Below are positions 56,277-64,000 of a stretch of 64,000 nt of DNA, in pieces. Source of the stretch: Oscillospiraceae bacterium (GTDB taxonomy: Bacteria > Bacillota > Clostridia > Oscillospirales > Oscillospiraceae); contig JAAWNQ010000002.1 in the NCBI GenBank assembly GCA_022799035.1, positions 1 to 64,000 of the forward strand. The letters are read 5' to 3'. Position 1 is the stretch's first letter; the number at the start of each line of letters is the position of its first letter. Below the pieces are notes generated by a model. That model made no database searches. It saw nothing but the letters and a program-made list of their open reading frames with translations, and was not told the origin of the DNA. The position numbers and the translations under genes were made by a program.

Positions 56277-56531
56277 CTATTTCAGGCTGTCGCTGAACTC
56301 CCGCAGCTCTGCCTGCTTCTCCTTTGGCAGGCAGTTGTATTCGGTTTGGGTGACGGCCCCCTCAAGGCAGTAGAGGTGGACCAGGCAGACCTTGGGATAG
56401 AGGGCCTTCAACCTTCGGTAGGCCTCTTTGGCCCCCACCGCCATCAGCTCTTCGGCGCAGTGGATCCCTACGGAGCGGAGCTTCCGGTCCATCTCTTTTC
56501 CCAGATTCATCATGCTTGCCAGCTCTGCCAT
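56277..56531 (-). CDS. TfoX C-terminal-domain protein
   Basis: This 84-aa protein is a lone TfoX_C domain (PF04994): MNLGKEMDRKLRSVGIHCAE, ELMAVGAKEAYRRLKALYP and VCLVHLYCLEGA. Full TfoX drives competence in some bacteria; the lone domain is common in Firmicutes with unknown role. AGGAGG precedes the ATG and it starts 12 bp after the MFS gene, so they share a transcript. Confidence 0.88.
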   Translation of the reverse strand: MAELASMMNLGKEMDRKLRSVGIHCAEELMAVGAKEAYRRLKALYPKVCLVHLYCLEGAVTQTEYNCLPKEKQAELREFSDSLK

Positions 56532-56543
56532 GGCCTTTCCTCC

Positions 56544-57701
56544 TTATCTTCTTTCCTCTCCCCCGCTCATCCGGCCCATCAGTCCCAGGGAGGCCAGACT
56601 CAGGGCCCCGCCCAGCAGGAAGGCGGCGGGGAGACTTATCTCGGACAGGCAGCCCAGAAGGAAGGTGGCCGAAATGGTCACGCCGTTGAGCAGCACCGCC
56701 TGGGCGCTGAGGGCGGTGGCCCGGTCCTCCGTCTTGACGCTCCGGTTCTGGATGGTGGCCTGCAGAGGCTGGTACAGGTTGAAGCCCACCCGGAACAGGG
56801 CCACCGCCAGCACCGAGAGGATCATACTTCCCGTCAGGGCCAGGGTAAGGCAGCACAGGGCCGAGAGCAGGGGCAGCAGGATCAGGGCACGCCGTTCCCC
56901 GATCCTCTCCGTCAGCCGGGCGGAATACCCTCCCAACAGGCCGCACAGGGTCATAAAAGCGTAGGCCGCCCCCATGGCGGCGGCGGACATGCCCAGCCGC
57001 TGATACTGGGCCTGGCTGTAAAAGACGGTGACCATCTGCTGGGCCGCGCCCAAAAGGGCGGCGCCGGAGAGAAACAGCAGGAGTCTTCTCTGGCCCAGGG
57101 TCTCCCGGAGGATCCTCCCAAAGCGGGTCAGGGCCTCCCGCCCCCCGCGGCGGTCGGGGGAGCGCACCTCCCGGAGGCCCAGGGACAGTATGGCCGCGGT
57201 GGCGTAGCTCACCGCCGTGAGAAGCCCTGCCAGACGGTAGTTCTCCCCAATCAGGAAGGTGTAGACCCCTGTGGCCGCCAGCAGGCCCAGGATGGTCATG
57301 TTATTGTAAACCCCAAACACACGGTGGGCCTCCCCCTCCGGGCAGGACAGGTACAGGATCCCCGTGTCAATGCCGGAGAGGCCGGCGGCCACCACCCCCA
57401 GCAGGATCCGCTCCAGGAGGAAGCCCCCAAAGCCGGCGGCCCGCCAGAAGATCAGCTTGGTGACAAAGTACAGCCCGGAGCACAGAACCATGGTCCGCCG
57501 GTAGCCCAGCCGCTCCGCCAGAAGGCCCCAGGGAAGCTCCAGGGCCACCGCCAGGGTCAGGCAGACCCCCTCCATAAGGGCGATCTGGCCCAGGCCCACC
57601 CCCACCGCCTGACGGTAGAGGGTGGCGATGGGGCCGTAGAACACCATGCCCTGGAGAAGGGCCATGGCGTATAAAATGCCAATATTCCTTTTTTCAGGCA
57701 T
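56544..57701 (-). CDS. Major facilitator superfamily transporter
   Basis: This 385-aa protein has about eleven to twelve membrane helices and MFS marks: the loop 2-3 motif GLLAERLGYRRTMV and a helix rich in Gly (GLSGIDTGILYL). It looks like a drug- or metabolite-efflux type. Its ATG at 57701 is directly preceded by a very long leader hairpin whose 3' arm holds the ribosome site and a T5 run. Substrate unknown. Confidence 0.88.
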   Translation of the reverse strand: MPEKRNIGILYAMALLQGMVFYGPIATLYRQAVGVGLGQIALMEGVCLTLAVALELPWGLLAERLGYRRTMVLCSGLYFVTKLIFWRAAGFGGFLLERILLGVVAAGLSGIDTGILYLSCPEGEAHRVFGVYNNMTILGLLAATGVYTFLIGENYRLAGLLTAVSYATAAILSLGLREVRSPDRRGGREALTRFGRILRETLGQRRLLLFLSGAALLGAAQQMVTVFYSQAQYQRLGMSAAAMGAAYAFMTLCGLLGGYSARLTERIGERRALILLPLLSALCCLTLALTGSMILSVLAVALFRVGFNLYQPLQATIQNRSVKTEDRATALSAQAVLLNGVTISATFLLGCLSEISLPAAFLLGGALSLASLGLMGRMSGGEERR

Positions 57702-57801
57702 AAAAATACCGTCCCTTTCCTTGAATTCAACATAGCCATCGGACGCTCCGGAGGAGCGTCTGTGATCCGGGCTATGGGCGATGAATTCAAATGGGACGGT
57801 A
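57702..57801 (-). promoter_or_regulatory. Very large leader hairpin in front of the MFS gene
   Basis: Four stacked helices form one long structure: TACCGTCCC/GGGACGGTA (57707-57715, 57793-57801), TTGAATTCA/TGAATTCAA (57721-57729, 57782-57790), CATAGCC/GGCTATG (57731-57737, 57770-57776) and GACGCTCC/GGAGCGTC (57742-57749, 57753-57760). On the minus strand the last arm ends in TTTTT right at the ATG and covers the AAGGAAAGGG ribosome site. It could stop transcription, block translation or both. I know no family that matches. Confidence 0.7.
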
Positions 57802-57834
57802 CATAAAGCATATCTCCTTTTTGTGGATGGCTTT

Positions 57835-57864
57835 ACCTTATCATAGAGAGCGGCCCCTTGTCAA
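57835..57864 (-). promoter_or_regulatory. Promoter of the MFS-tfoX-C pair
   Basis: A perfect TTGACA (57859-57864) and TAAGGT (57835-57840) on the minus strand are 18 bp apart. Transcription would start about 30 bp before the hairpin. Confidence 0.55.
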
Positions 57865-57866
57865 GC

Positions 57867-58622
57867 TCACCGGTGCTTCCAGGCCGTCCACAGCATGGGG
57901 GCGAAGAAGCCCAGGCAGAAGAAAAGGGTCAGGATCAGCATCGCCATGGAGGGCAGAAAGGCCCGCCCCACCCAGAAGACGGGCGGCCAGAGGACCGAGG
58001 TTCCCAGGAGCCACCCCCGGCCCACCTTGATGATATGGGGCCAGTTGCTGTTGTTGATGGGGATCATCCCCAGGTTCATGCGAAAAAAGCGGTCGGAGTA
58101 GACGTAAACTTTATTCTCATCATAATAGGCGGGCAGAATCTCCTTGGCAAAAAAGCAGAAGTAAGCCCCAAAGCCCAGGGTCAGGCCCTCCACCAGAAGG
58201 AGGAAATCCCACAGCTCCACCGCGGAAAGCTGGTTCCCGGCGATGAGGGCCGTGGTCTCCAACGCCGCCAGAGCGGCGCAGACCACCCAGGCCTTCCGCC
58301 AAAAGCGGCTCTTTTTTGCCCTTCTTCCCCGCTCCTCCTCAGAGAGCTGAACGGCTTTATTGACAAGGTCTTTTACTTCACTGTTTTCCAGGGTCTCCCC
58401 CGTCAGCCGCTCCCCCTTGAGAAGCTCGGCCACACTGACCTCCAGGAGCTGGGCCAGAGGGGTCAAAAGGCTGATATCCGGAAGGCTCTGGCCCCGCTCC
58501 CACTTGCTCACCGCCTTGTTGGAGACAAAGAGCCTGTCGGCCACCTCCTGTTGTGTAAAGCCTTTCTCCTTGCGAAGTTGTAATAAAAAGGCGCCAAACT
58601 TTTCCCGGTCTATGGATTCCAT
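57867..58622 (-). CDS. Membrane-anchored XRE-type helix-turn-helix protein
   Basis: This 251-aa protein has an N-terminal XRE helix-turn-helix (FGAFLLQLRKEKGFTQQEVA, then NKAVSKWERGQSLPD) and a C-terminal part with about four membrane helices after residue 110. Such membrane-bound HTH proteins are common in Firmicutes; some act as local repressors that respond to envelope signals. Its target is unknown. The MFS gene follows it. Confidence 0.85.
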   Translation of the reverse strand: MESIDREKFGAFLLQLRKEKGFTQQEVADRLFVSNKAVSKWERGQSLPDISLLTPLAQLLEVSVAELLKGERLTGETLENSEVKDLVNKAVQLSEEERGRRAKKSRFWRKAWVVCAALAALETTALIAGNQLSAVELWDFLLLVEGLTLGFGAYFCFFAKEILPAYYDENKVYVYSDRFFRMNLGMIPINNSNWPHIIKVGRGWLLGTSVLWPPVFWVGRAFLPSMAMLILTLFFCLGFFAPMLWTAWKHR

Positions 58623-58644
58623 GGTCTTCCCTCCTTGCCCTCAA

Positions 58645-58673
58645 AGCATAGCATTTTCCCTTCTTTCCGTCAA
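58645..58673 (-). promoter_or_regulatory. Promoter of the membrane HTH gene
   Basis: TTGACG (58668-58673) and TATGCT (58645-58650) on the minus strand are 17 bp apart, facing away from the ilvD promoter 30 bp off. Confidence 0.75.
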
Positions 58674-58702
58674 TCCACGGCTGGTAGAATGGGGGATTTT
58701 CC

Positions 58703-58731
58703 TTGACGGACAGGGCGCGGGAGAGTAAAAT
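58703..58731 (+). promoter_or_regulatory. Promoter of ilvD
   Basis: TTGACG (58703-58708) and TAAAAT (58726-58731) are 17 bp apart, 35 bp upstream of the ilvD ATG. No T-box is present here. Confidence 0.78.
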
Positions 58732-58765
58732 AAATTCAAATTCTCCCCGTAAGGAGGTCCTTTCT

Positions 58766-60427
58766 ATGAGAAGCGACAATGTGACGAAGGGGGTAGACCG
58801 GGCACCCAACCGCTCCCTTTTCTATGCTCTGGGCTACACCAAGGAGGAGTTGGAGCGGCCCCTGATCGGGGTGGTCTGCTCCTACAATGAGATCGTCCCG
58901 GGGCATATGAACCTGGACAAGATCGCCGAGGCGGTGAAGGCCGGCGTACGGGCGGCGGGAGGCACCCCGGTGGAGTTCCCCGCCATCGCCGTGTGCGACG
59001 GCATCGCCATGGGGCATACCGGCATGAAGTACTCCCTGGTGAGCCGGGATCTCATCGCCGACTCCACCGAGGCCATGGCTATGGCCCACCAGTTCGACGG
59101 GCTGGTGATGATCCCCAACTGCGACAAGAACGTGCCCGGGCTTCTCATGGCGGCGGCGCGGGTCAACATCCCCACCATCTTCTGCTCCGGCGGGCCCATG
59201 CTGGCGGGGCGACTGGAGGACGGACGGAGGACCTGCCTTTCCCACATGTTCGAGGCGGTGGGGGGCTACTATGCCGGGACTCTGGATGAGGCGGGGGTGG
59301 AGGATTATGAGAACAACGCCTGCCCCACCTGCGGGTCCTGCTCGGGAATGTACACCGCCAACTCCATGAACTGCCTTACCGAGGTACTGGGCATGGGGCT
59401 GCGGGGCAACGGCACCATCCCGGCGGTGTGGTCGGCCCGGCTGCGGCTGGCCAAGCACGCGGGAATGCAGGTGATGGAGCTGGTGAAGAAGAACATCCGG
59501 CCCCGGGATATCATGACCCCCGCCGCCTTCCACAACGCGGAGACGGTGGATATGGCCCTGGGCTGCTCCACCAACACCATGCTCCACCTCCCCGCCATCG
59601 CCCACGAGTGCGGCATTGAGCTGGATTTTGATATGGCAAACGAGATCTCCGGAAAGACCCCCAACCTCTGCCACCTTGCCCCCGCCGGGGACACCTATAT
59701 GGAGGACCTGGAGGGAGCCGGCGGAGTGTACGCCGTGATGAAGGAGCTGACCAAGAAGGGACTTTTGGACACCGGCGTCCTCACCTGCACGGGAAAAACC
59801 CTGGAGGAGAATCTGGAGGGTGTGGTGAACCGGGATCCGGAGCTGATCCGGCCCATCGACTCCCCCTACTCCCCCGACGGGGGCATCGCCGTGCTGAAGG
59901 GCAACCTGGCCCCCGAGGGCTGTGTGGTAAAGCGGTCCGCCGTGGCCCCCGAGATGATGACCCACTCCGGCCCCGCCCGGGTGTTCAACTCCGAGGAGGA
60001 GGCCATTGAGGCCATCTACGGCGGGAGGATCCAAAAGGGGGATGTGGTGGTCATCCGCTATGAGGGGCCTAAGGGAGGCCCCGGGATGCGGGAGATGCTG
60101 AACCCCACCTCCGCCATCTGCGGCATGGGACTGGGGGAATCTGTGGGCCTGATCACCGACGGGCGGTTCTCCGGCGCCACCCGGGGGGCGGCCATCGGCC
60201 ATGTGTGTCCCGAGGCGGCCCAGGGCGGGCCTATCGCTCTGGTGGAGGAGGGAGATCTCATCTCCATCGACATCCCCGCCTGCTCCATCACCCTGGATGT
60301 AGATGAGGAGACCCTGGCGGCCCGGCGGGCCAAGTGGGTATGCCCCGAGCCCAAGGTCAAGACCGGGTATCTGTCGCGGTATGCCAAGCTGGTCTCCTCG
60401 GCGGCCAGGGGAGCGGTGCTGGAGTGA
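58766..60427 (+). CDS. ilvD: Dihydroxy-acid dehydratase
   Basis: This 553-aa Fe-S enzyme makes the 2-keto acids of Val and Ile. The cluster cysteines lie in [20 protein letters not shown] and [19 protein letters not shown]. Further marks are [15 protein letters not shown] and [19 protein letters not shown]. The ATG at 58766 follows AAGGAGG; the open frame reaches further upstream into the promoter. It is separated from ilvBN and ilvC by several unrelated genes. Confidence 0.97.
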   Translation: MRSDNVTKGVDRAPNRSLFYALGYTKEELERPLIGVVCSYNEIVPGHMNLDKIAEAVKAGVRAAGGTPVEFPAIAVCDGIAMGHTGMKYSLVSRDLIADSTEAMAMAHQFDGLVMIPNCDKNVPGLLMAAARVNIPTIFCSGGPMLAGRLEDGRRTCLSHMFEAVGGYYAGTLDEAGVEDYENNACPTCGSCSGMYTANSMNCLTEVLGMGLRGNGTIPAVWSARLRLAKHAGMQVMELVKKNIRPRDIMTPAAFHNAETVDMALGCSTNTMLHLPAIAHECGIELDFDMANEISGKTPNLCHLAPAGDTYMEDLEGAGGVYAVMKELTKKGLLDTGVLTCTGKTLEENLEGVVNRDPELIRPIDSPYSPDGGIAVLKGNLAPEGCVVKRSAVAPEMMTHSGPARVFNSEEEAIEAIYGGRIQKGDVVVIRYEGPKGGPGMREMLNPTSAICGMGLGESVGLITDGRFSGATRGAAIGHVCPEAAQGGPIALVEEGDLISIDIPACSITLDVDEETLAARRAKWVCPEPKVKTGYLSRYAKLVSSAARGAVLE

Positions 60428-60468
60428 GTGAAAAGTAAAAAGTTATTAGAGAAAAAGTTAAAAGTGAA

Positions 60469-60505
60469 GGGCCACGCTGTACTGGGTATGGCGTGGCCCT
60501 TTTTT
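60469..60505 (+). terminator. Terminator behind ilvD
   Basis: GGGCCACGC pairs with GCGTGGCCC, followed by TTTTTT. Confidence 0.92.
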
Positions 60506-60610
60506 GTTTGAAATCGTCCGGCCGGGCGGGTCGGTGACCCGCCCCTACGAAGACCAGTGGGGGATTGTGGGGGGGGGGGACGCTTGCATTGATTGATCCA
60601 TTCGTCCCTC

Positions 60611-60639
60611 TTGACTTATATCGAATATCGACATATAAT
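60611..60639 (+). promoter_or_regulatory. Promoter of the padR-DUF2812 operon
   Basis: TTGACT (60611-60616) and a perfect TATAAT (60634-60639) are 17 bp apart. Confidence 0.85.
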
Positions 60640-60661
60640 AGTTATAGCGATATTCGATATA
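60617..60661 (+). promoter_or_regulatory. PadR operator: 14-bp perfect inverted repeat over the promoter
   Basis: TATATCGAATATCG (60617-60630) lies between the -35 and -10 boxes. Its exact complement CGATATTCGATATA (60648-60661) lies just past the start site. The spacing is 17 bp. This is what is expected of an autorepressor site for the PadR protein encoded 55 bp downstream. Confidence 0.75.
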
Positions 60662-60715
60662 ACTTTCTCCTTTTCACTTTTCATTTTTAACTTTTAACTT
60701 CCGGGAGGTGGGGGC

Positions 60716-61042
60716 GTGGCGCGGAAAAGGCTGGAGACTTTGACCGAGCAGATGTATTATGTGCTGCTGGCCCTGACCGGGGAGAGCCGGCATGGGTATG
60801 AGATCATGCAGGTGGTGAGCCAGCTCACCGGGGGCCGGGTGGTTTTGGGGGCGGGGACGTTGTACGCCCTGCTCTCCCGGTTTGAGGAGGAGGGGTATAT
60901 CTTTCTCTGCGATACCCGGGAGCGGCGGAAGTATTACGCCCTCAGCTCCGCCGGAAAGGCGGCGCTGAGGGCGGAGTATGGACGGCTCCGGCAGCTGGTG
61001 GCGGACGGGGCGGAGGCGCTGGAACAGGAGGGGTCAAAATGA
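60716..61042 (+). CDS. PadR-family transcription regulator
   Basis: This 108-aa protein is a short PadR winged helix: LTEQMYYVLLALTGESRHGY, EIMQVVSQLTGGRVVLGAGT and LYALLSRFEEEGYI. It starts with GTG after GGGAGG. The next gene overlaps its stop by 4 bp. PadR proteins usually repress their own operon until a ligand binds; the palindrome over the promoter fits. Confidence 0.93.
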   Translation: MARKRLETLTEQMYYVLLALTGESRHGYEIMQVVSQLTGGRVVLGAGTLYALLSRFEEEGYIFLCDTRERRKYYALSSAGKAALRAEYGRLRQLVADGAEALEQEGSK

Positions 61043-62214
61043 GATACAGCTTGGGATTTTTCCCCTACGAGGCCATGAACTACAAGGCGGGACAGGGGTA
61101 TCTGGACCGGAGGGCGGAGAGGGGCTGGGGGCTGAGGCACATCTATCTGGGGTGTATGGCCCTTTTTGAGAGGGAGAAAGCGCCCCGGCATTTTGTGGAT
61201 CTGGACGTGCGGCAGTTTATGGACGAGGGGCCGGATGAGGACTATATTCAGCTCTGCGCCGACGCGGGATGGAAGCATATCCAGACCCTGCGGGGGATGC
61301 TGTTTTTCCGCTCGGCCCAGGGGGCGGAGCCGGCGCCGATCCAGACGGACGCCGGGATGGAGTGGGAGCGGTTTTGGCGGAGGTACGCCCGGAGGAACCT
61401 GATCACCACCCTGGTGGTGCTGCTGCTTTCGGCGGCTTTCGTGGCCTTTGTGCTGACGGCCACCCCGGGGCCGGGGCGGTCGGTGGCGGCCTTTGTGGCC
61501 TCCAACAGCGCCCTTGTGTACCTGCTCTCCCTGGGGATGGGGCTGGTGAGCATTCTTCTGAGCTTCGTGGGGGTCCCCCTCTATCTCCTGCGGTGCAGAA
61601 GGTCAGGGCGGGTGGAGACCCCGGGACAGGTATGGGCCTGGGTCCAGGACGCTCCCTTCCGGCTGTTCAAGCCGCTGTATGTGCTGGCCGCCCTGCTGGC
61701 CCTTTTGGAGATTTTCAGGGTGGTGGGGACCACGGTGGACCTGGGGTGGTCCCATTACAATCAGGAGTATACCGCCACAGTGGAAGCCTGCCGGGAGTGG
61801 CCGGTGGTGATGGCCTCCGCCCTGGGGCTACGGGACAGCGAGGACAGCCGACACCTGGAGGGACACCGGTCTCCCCTGGGGGAGTTTCTGGAGTACAGAG
61901 AACTCACCGAGGGGGACGGGCCGGAGGACCCCCTCTATATCCTCACCACCGAGCGGTACGAGTGCGCCGGGGAGTGGCTGGCCCGGTGGGTCTTTGACCT
62001 GCGGGCCCGGGAGACCCGGGGCGGGGTCTTCCTGTGGGGGGAGCTGGAGTGGGAGCCCTCCCCCGGGCTGGGGTTTGAGGAGAGCTATGTCTGCTGGGAT
62101 GGGGAGTATCTGCTCCTCCGGCAGGGCAATATCGTGGCCCTGGTGGGGTGCCGGGGGCTGGACCTGACTACGCCGGAGCGGCTGGACGTTGTGCGGGAGC
62201 GGTTGGGAATTTAG
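61039..62214 (+). CDS. DUF2812 membrane protein (first copy)
   Basis: This 391-aa protein has the N-terminal DUF2812 domain (YKAGQGYLDRRAERGWGLRH, then EDYIQLCADAGWKHIQTLRG) and two to four membrane helices (about residues 120-235). The C-terminal 150 residues are soluble and look extracytoplasmic. The DUF2812-PadR pair is widespread in Firmicutes without a known function. It overlaps padR by 4 bp. Confidence 0.88.
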   Translation: MRYSLGFFPYEAMNYKAGQGYLDRRAERGWGLRHIYLGCMALFEREKAPRHFVDLDVRQFMDEGPDEDYIQLCADAGWKHIQTLRGMLFFRSAQGAEPAPIQTDAGMEWERFWRRYARRNLITTLVVLLLSAAFVAFVLTATPGPGRSVAAFVASNSALVYLLSLGMGLVSILLSFVGVPLYLLRCRRSGRVETPGQVWAWVQDAPFRLFKPLYVLAALLALLEIFRVVGTTVDLGWSHYNQEYTATVEACREWPVVMASALGLRDSEDSRHLEGHRSPLGEFLEYRELTEGDGPEDPLYILTTERYECAGEWLARWVFDLRARETRGGVFLWGELEWEPSPGLGFEESYVCWDGEYLLLRQGNIVALVGCRGLDLTTPERLDVVRERLGI

Positions 62215-62282
62215 AGGGAGTGGCCCGCCGGGTTCGGCGAAGCCGATGCCGGAGGGAACCCCGCGAGTGCAGAGAGCGGGGC

Positions 62283-62365
62283 GTCGGGCCCCACGGTTGA
62301 ATCCTTTTTCGTCGGGGCCACAGTTGGACCCCTTGCCGTCGGGGCCTACAGTTGAACCCCTTATA
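62283..62365 (+). repeat. Three tandem copies of a 27-28-bp repeat
   Basis: Copies start at 62283, 62311 and 62338, each built on GTCGGG(G)CC followed by ACGGTTGAA or ACAGTTG(A/G)A and ending CCCCTT. They fill the gap between the two DUF2812 genes, upstream of the second gene's ribosome site. Confidence 0.7.
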
Positions 62366-62380
62366 GGAGGTGCAGAATCA

Positions 62381-63613
62381 ATGAAAAATACCTGTTGGAA
62401 GCTGTTTTCCTACCTGTCTATCGACCGGGAGGCCGCCCTGGATATGCTGAACGGCATGGCGAACCGGGGCTGGGAGCTGGATAAGCTGTTTCCGGGCCGG
62501 GTGGCCCGGTTCCGGCGGACGGGCCGGGAGGATCTGCGGTATTTTCTGGACTGGGCCGACCCCAAGGACGAGGAGGAGCCGGACTACCTTCAGCTCTGTG
62601 AGGACGCGGGGTGGGATCTTCTCCGCAAGGTGGGGTACTGGAACCTCTATGCCTCCCGGCCTGGGACCTCCCCCTCCCCTATTCAGACCGATCCGGAGAC
62701 GGAGTACGGCCGGTTCCGGGGAAAGGCTTTGCGGCGGATGGCCATTGGGGGCGGGATCACTTTGGCGGTCCTGGGGTTCTATGCCCTGGCCCTGGTGGAG
62801 GCCCTGACCCGGCCCTGGGCATATTGGGATCAGGGTCTGTTTACCAATCTTTTCTACTTGGAGAGCATCTCCGCTCCCCTTCTCCTCCTCTCCCTTCCCC
62901 TCCTGCTGGTTGGGGAGGGGGCCCATCTGCTCCGAATGGCCGGTTGGCTCTGGGAATGGAAGCGGGCCCTCCTGACCGGGCAGGATCCACCCAGGTCCAG
63001 AGCCCCGGAGGTTTGGAAGGTGCTGTCGGCCCTGTGCTTTCTCTACGTGGTCCTTATTTGGCTTTTGCTGGCGGCGGACTGCCTGATCAACGATTTTGGA
63101 AACTGGGGCCTCCCGGTGGGGATCCTGCTGGGAGGGGCTATCGCATGGAGCACCACCTCCGACCGGGACAGGCGGCGGCAGGGCCTTTTGTATATGGGAA
63201 TGGGCTGTCTGGTCCTCCTGGCCATGGCCTCCCACGATCCCTTCCGCTCGGTGTTCCCCGGGCGGCTGCCCCCGGCTTCCTTGGGGGATGACCGGTATAT
63301 AGAGGCCCAAGTCCGTACCGACGGACTCTGGGGAAGCTCCGCCGATTGGTTTGAGCGGAGGTCCCCGGAGAACTCCTACCAGGTCTCCGCCCGGACCTAT
63401 GTCACCCCCGCCCTGGCGGAGGAGGCGGTGGAGGGGGAGATTCAGAGAAAGGGCCTAATCCCGGTGGAGGGACGGGAGGGCGTGTGGTACGGGGAGCGGA
63501 AAAACATCTATCTACTCTTCCGGGGCAACAGCTACCTTGTGATCTTTGACAGCGCGGAGGAGCCTGATACCCTGCTGGACACAGCCTGGGCCTGGATGGA
63601 GAAAATCAAATAG
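62381..63613 (+). CDS. DUF2812 membrane protein (second copy)
   Basis: This 410-aa protein shares the design of the gene before it: DUF2812 domain at residues 1-110 (DREAALDMLNGMANRGWELD, then DYLQLCEDAGWDLLRKVGYW), four to five membrane helices up to about residue 290 and a soluble C-terminal region. A perfect AGGAGGTG precedes the ATG at 62381; the open frame upstream of it is only the repeat region. It is probably a diverged duplicate in the PadR operon. Confidence 0.87.
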   Translation: MKNTCWKLFSYLSIDREAALDMLNGMANRGWELDKLFPGRVARFRRTGREDLRYFLDWADPKDEEEPDYLQLCEDAGWDLLRKVGYWNLYASRPGTSPSPIQTDPETEYGRFRGKALRRMAIGGGITLAVLGFYALALVEALTRPWAYWDQGLFTNLFYLESISAPLLLLSLPLLLVGEGAHLLRMAGWLWEWKRALLTGQDPPRSRAPEVWKVLSALCFLYVVLIWLLLAADCLINDFGNWGLPVGILLGGAIAWSTTSDRDRRRQGLLYMGMGCLVLLAMASHDPFRSVFPGRLPPASLGDDRYIEAQVRTDGLWGSSADWFERRSPENSYQVSARTYVTPALAEEAVEGEIQRKGLIPVEGREGVWYGERKNIYLLFRGNSYLVIFDSAEEPDTLLDTAWAWMEKIK

Positions 63614-63616
63614 CAG

Positions 63617-63650
63617 AAAAGGCTATCCTTTTACAAAGGATAGCCTTTTT
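63617..63650. terminator. Bidirectional terminator
   Basis: AAAAGGCTATCCTTT pairs with AAAGGATAGCCTTTTT between the second DUF2812 gene and the convergent DUF975 gene. Confidence 0.93.
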
Positions 63651-63662
63651 GTTTTTCTCAAC

Positions 63663-63687
63663 AGCTTTTTCACTTTTCACTTAAAAG
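63663..63687. repeat. AT-rich repeat arm
   Basis: AGCTTTTTCACTTTTCACTT matches the right arm of the element at 14818-14856; no inverted partner is seen inside the window. Confidence 0.5.
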
Positions 63688-63998
63688 GGCTGTGGGCCGT
63701 CGTTGGCATGGTAGTCGTAATCGGGGCCGGCGGGGCTTCCGCTGGACTGGGCGGCGCCGGTGACACTGTCGTAGAAGTTGGCCCGGGCCGCGCTCTGATA
63801 GGGCATCAACCAGATCTGCACCAGCGTCACCCCCAGCAAAATGGCGGGGATGACGGCCAAGGAGCTGAAATTCCGGAAGAGAAGCAGGCCGCCGTACAGC
63901 CCCACGAATCCGAACAGGATCCCCATCAGCACGGAGAGAAGCTCCCAGCCCAGGAAGGACAGGTCCAGGAGGAATAGGGTCCACTTCCGGCCCCGCAT
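63681..63998 (-). CDS. DUF975-family membrane protein, C-terminal part (runs off the window)
   Basis: The visible 105 residues have the end of a DUF975 protein: FLLDLSFLGWELLSVLMGIL, membrane helices and PYQSAARANFYDSVTG. The Met at 63998 lies at the window edge and is probably internal, so the gene starts beyond the window. DUF975 proteins are integral membrane proteins of unknown function. The last 20 residues are polar. Confidence 0.75.
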   Translation of the reverse strand: MRGRKWTLFLLDLSFLGWELLSVLMGILFGFVGLYGGLLLFRNFSSLAVIPAILLGVTLVQIWLMPYQSAARANFYDSVTGAAQSSGSPAGPDYDYHANDGPQPF

Positions 63999-64000
63999 GG

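Larger units (their letters stand above)
60428..60715. repeat. Intergenic region with AT-rich inverted arms, terminator and REP-like palindrome
   Basis: The left AT-rich arm (60428-60468) and right arm (60671-60700) are inverted relatives, matching those beside spoVAE. Between them lie the ilvD terminator (60469-60505), a REP-like hairpin GGGCGGGTC / GACCCGCCC with CTACG (60524-60547) and the padR promoter/operator. It contains no gene. Confidence 0.65.

Noticed and set aside
58732-58765. Extension of ilvD upstream of 58766
   Set aside because: It would start inside the promoter; the AAGGAGG at 58751 fits the ATG at 58766.
62189-62380. Extension of the second DUF2812 gene through the tandem repeats
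   Set aside because: The repeat translation has no family likeness and the perfect AGGAGGTG precedes 62381.
62215-62380. A CRISPR array in the 27-28-bp repeats
   Set aside because: The copies are directly adjacent with no spacers.

Overview
The window is a 64 kb stretch of a high-GC, anaerobic, spore-forming Clostridia chromosome, most likely from the Oscillospiraceae (Flavonifractor / Lawsonibacter / Oscillibacter type). The assignment rests on spore genes (spoVAD, spoVAE), an Rnf complex, T-box leaders, strong AGGAGG ribosome sites, TTGACA-17-TATAAT promoters and Gram-positive protein variants (PheS, RpoB, RpoC, IreB). It is inference from gene content; no 16S gene is present. Nearly all of the window is ordinary chromosome. 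No prophage, IS element, CRISPR array or plasmid function was seen.

Layout. 1-7.7 kb: tRNA-Arg and rpoB-rpoC on the minus strand behind a consensus promoter and a long structured leader. 8-13.6 kb: a cyclase-family enzyme, a GT-C membrane glycosyltransferase, then on the minus strand guaB, an acyl-ACP thioesterase, a zinc-ribbon protein and a GNAT. 13.7-24.7 kb: spoVAD/spoVAE, a ferritin-like protein, a HlyIII-family protein, TspO, two exported proteins (one with SLH repeats), the mazF-alr and lipoprotein-nnr cell-envelope/repair group, a SUFU-domain protein and an AT-rich hydrolase. 24.8-34.8 kb: T-box(Phe)-ybjQ-pheS-pheT, ireB, a new 50-aa ORF, a DUF1905 protein, a lysophospholipase-like hydrolase, pepT-cutC and an NSS transporter. 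34.8-42 kb: a ferredoxin-type aldo/keto reductase, tRNA-Leu, the ylxM-ffh-rpsP-khpA-rimM-trmD translation/secretion operon (no rplS behind it; an AT-rich immunity-like gene is there instead) and a DegV protein. 42-51 kb: rnfCDGEAB on the minus strand, divergent from a large secreted FMN/FAD flavoprotein, then a MerR regulator. 51-60.4 kb: branched-chain amino-acid genes (T-box(Val)-ilvB-ilvN, ilvC, ilvD) interrupted by a GNAT, an AT-rich orphan, a TfoX-C protein, an MFS transporter with a very large leader hairpin and a membrane-bound HTH protein. 60.4-64 kb: a PadR regulator with a 14-bp perfect palindrome over its own promoter, two DUF2812 membrane proteins and the end of a DUF975 protein.

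How it fits together. The most interesting functional unit is the Rnf operon facing a secreted flavoprotein. The flavoprotein has a signal peptide, a copper-amine-oxidase-N-like domain, two FMN-binding domains with SGAT(Y/V)TS sites and a fumarate-reductase-type FAD domain. It looks like an extracytoplasmic reductase that could take electrons from the outward-facing flavins of RnfG/RnfD. Amino-acid supply is tied to tRNA charging by two T-boxes whose candidate specifier codons (UUC, GUC) match Phe and Val. Intergenic regions carry several repeat families: GC-rich REP-like hairpins ending in CTACG, AT-rich inverted repeats, a doubled hairpin unit next to tRNA-Leu and a 27-28-bp tandem repeat.
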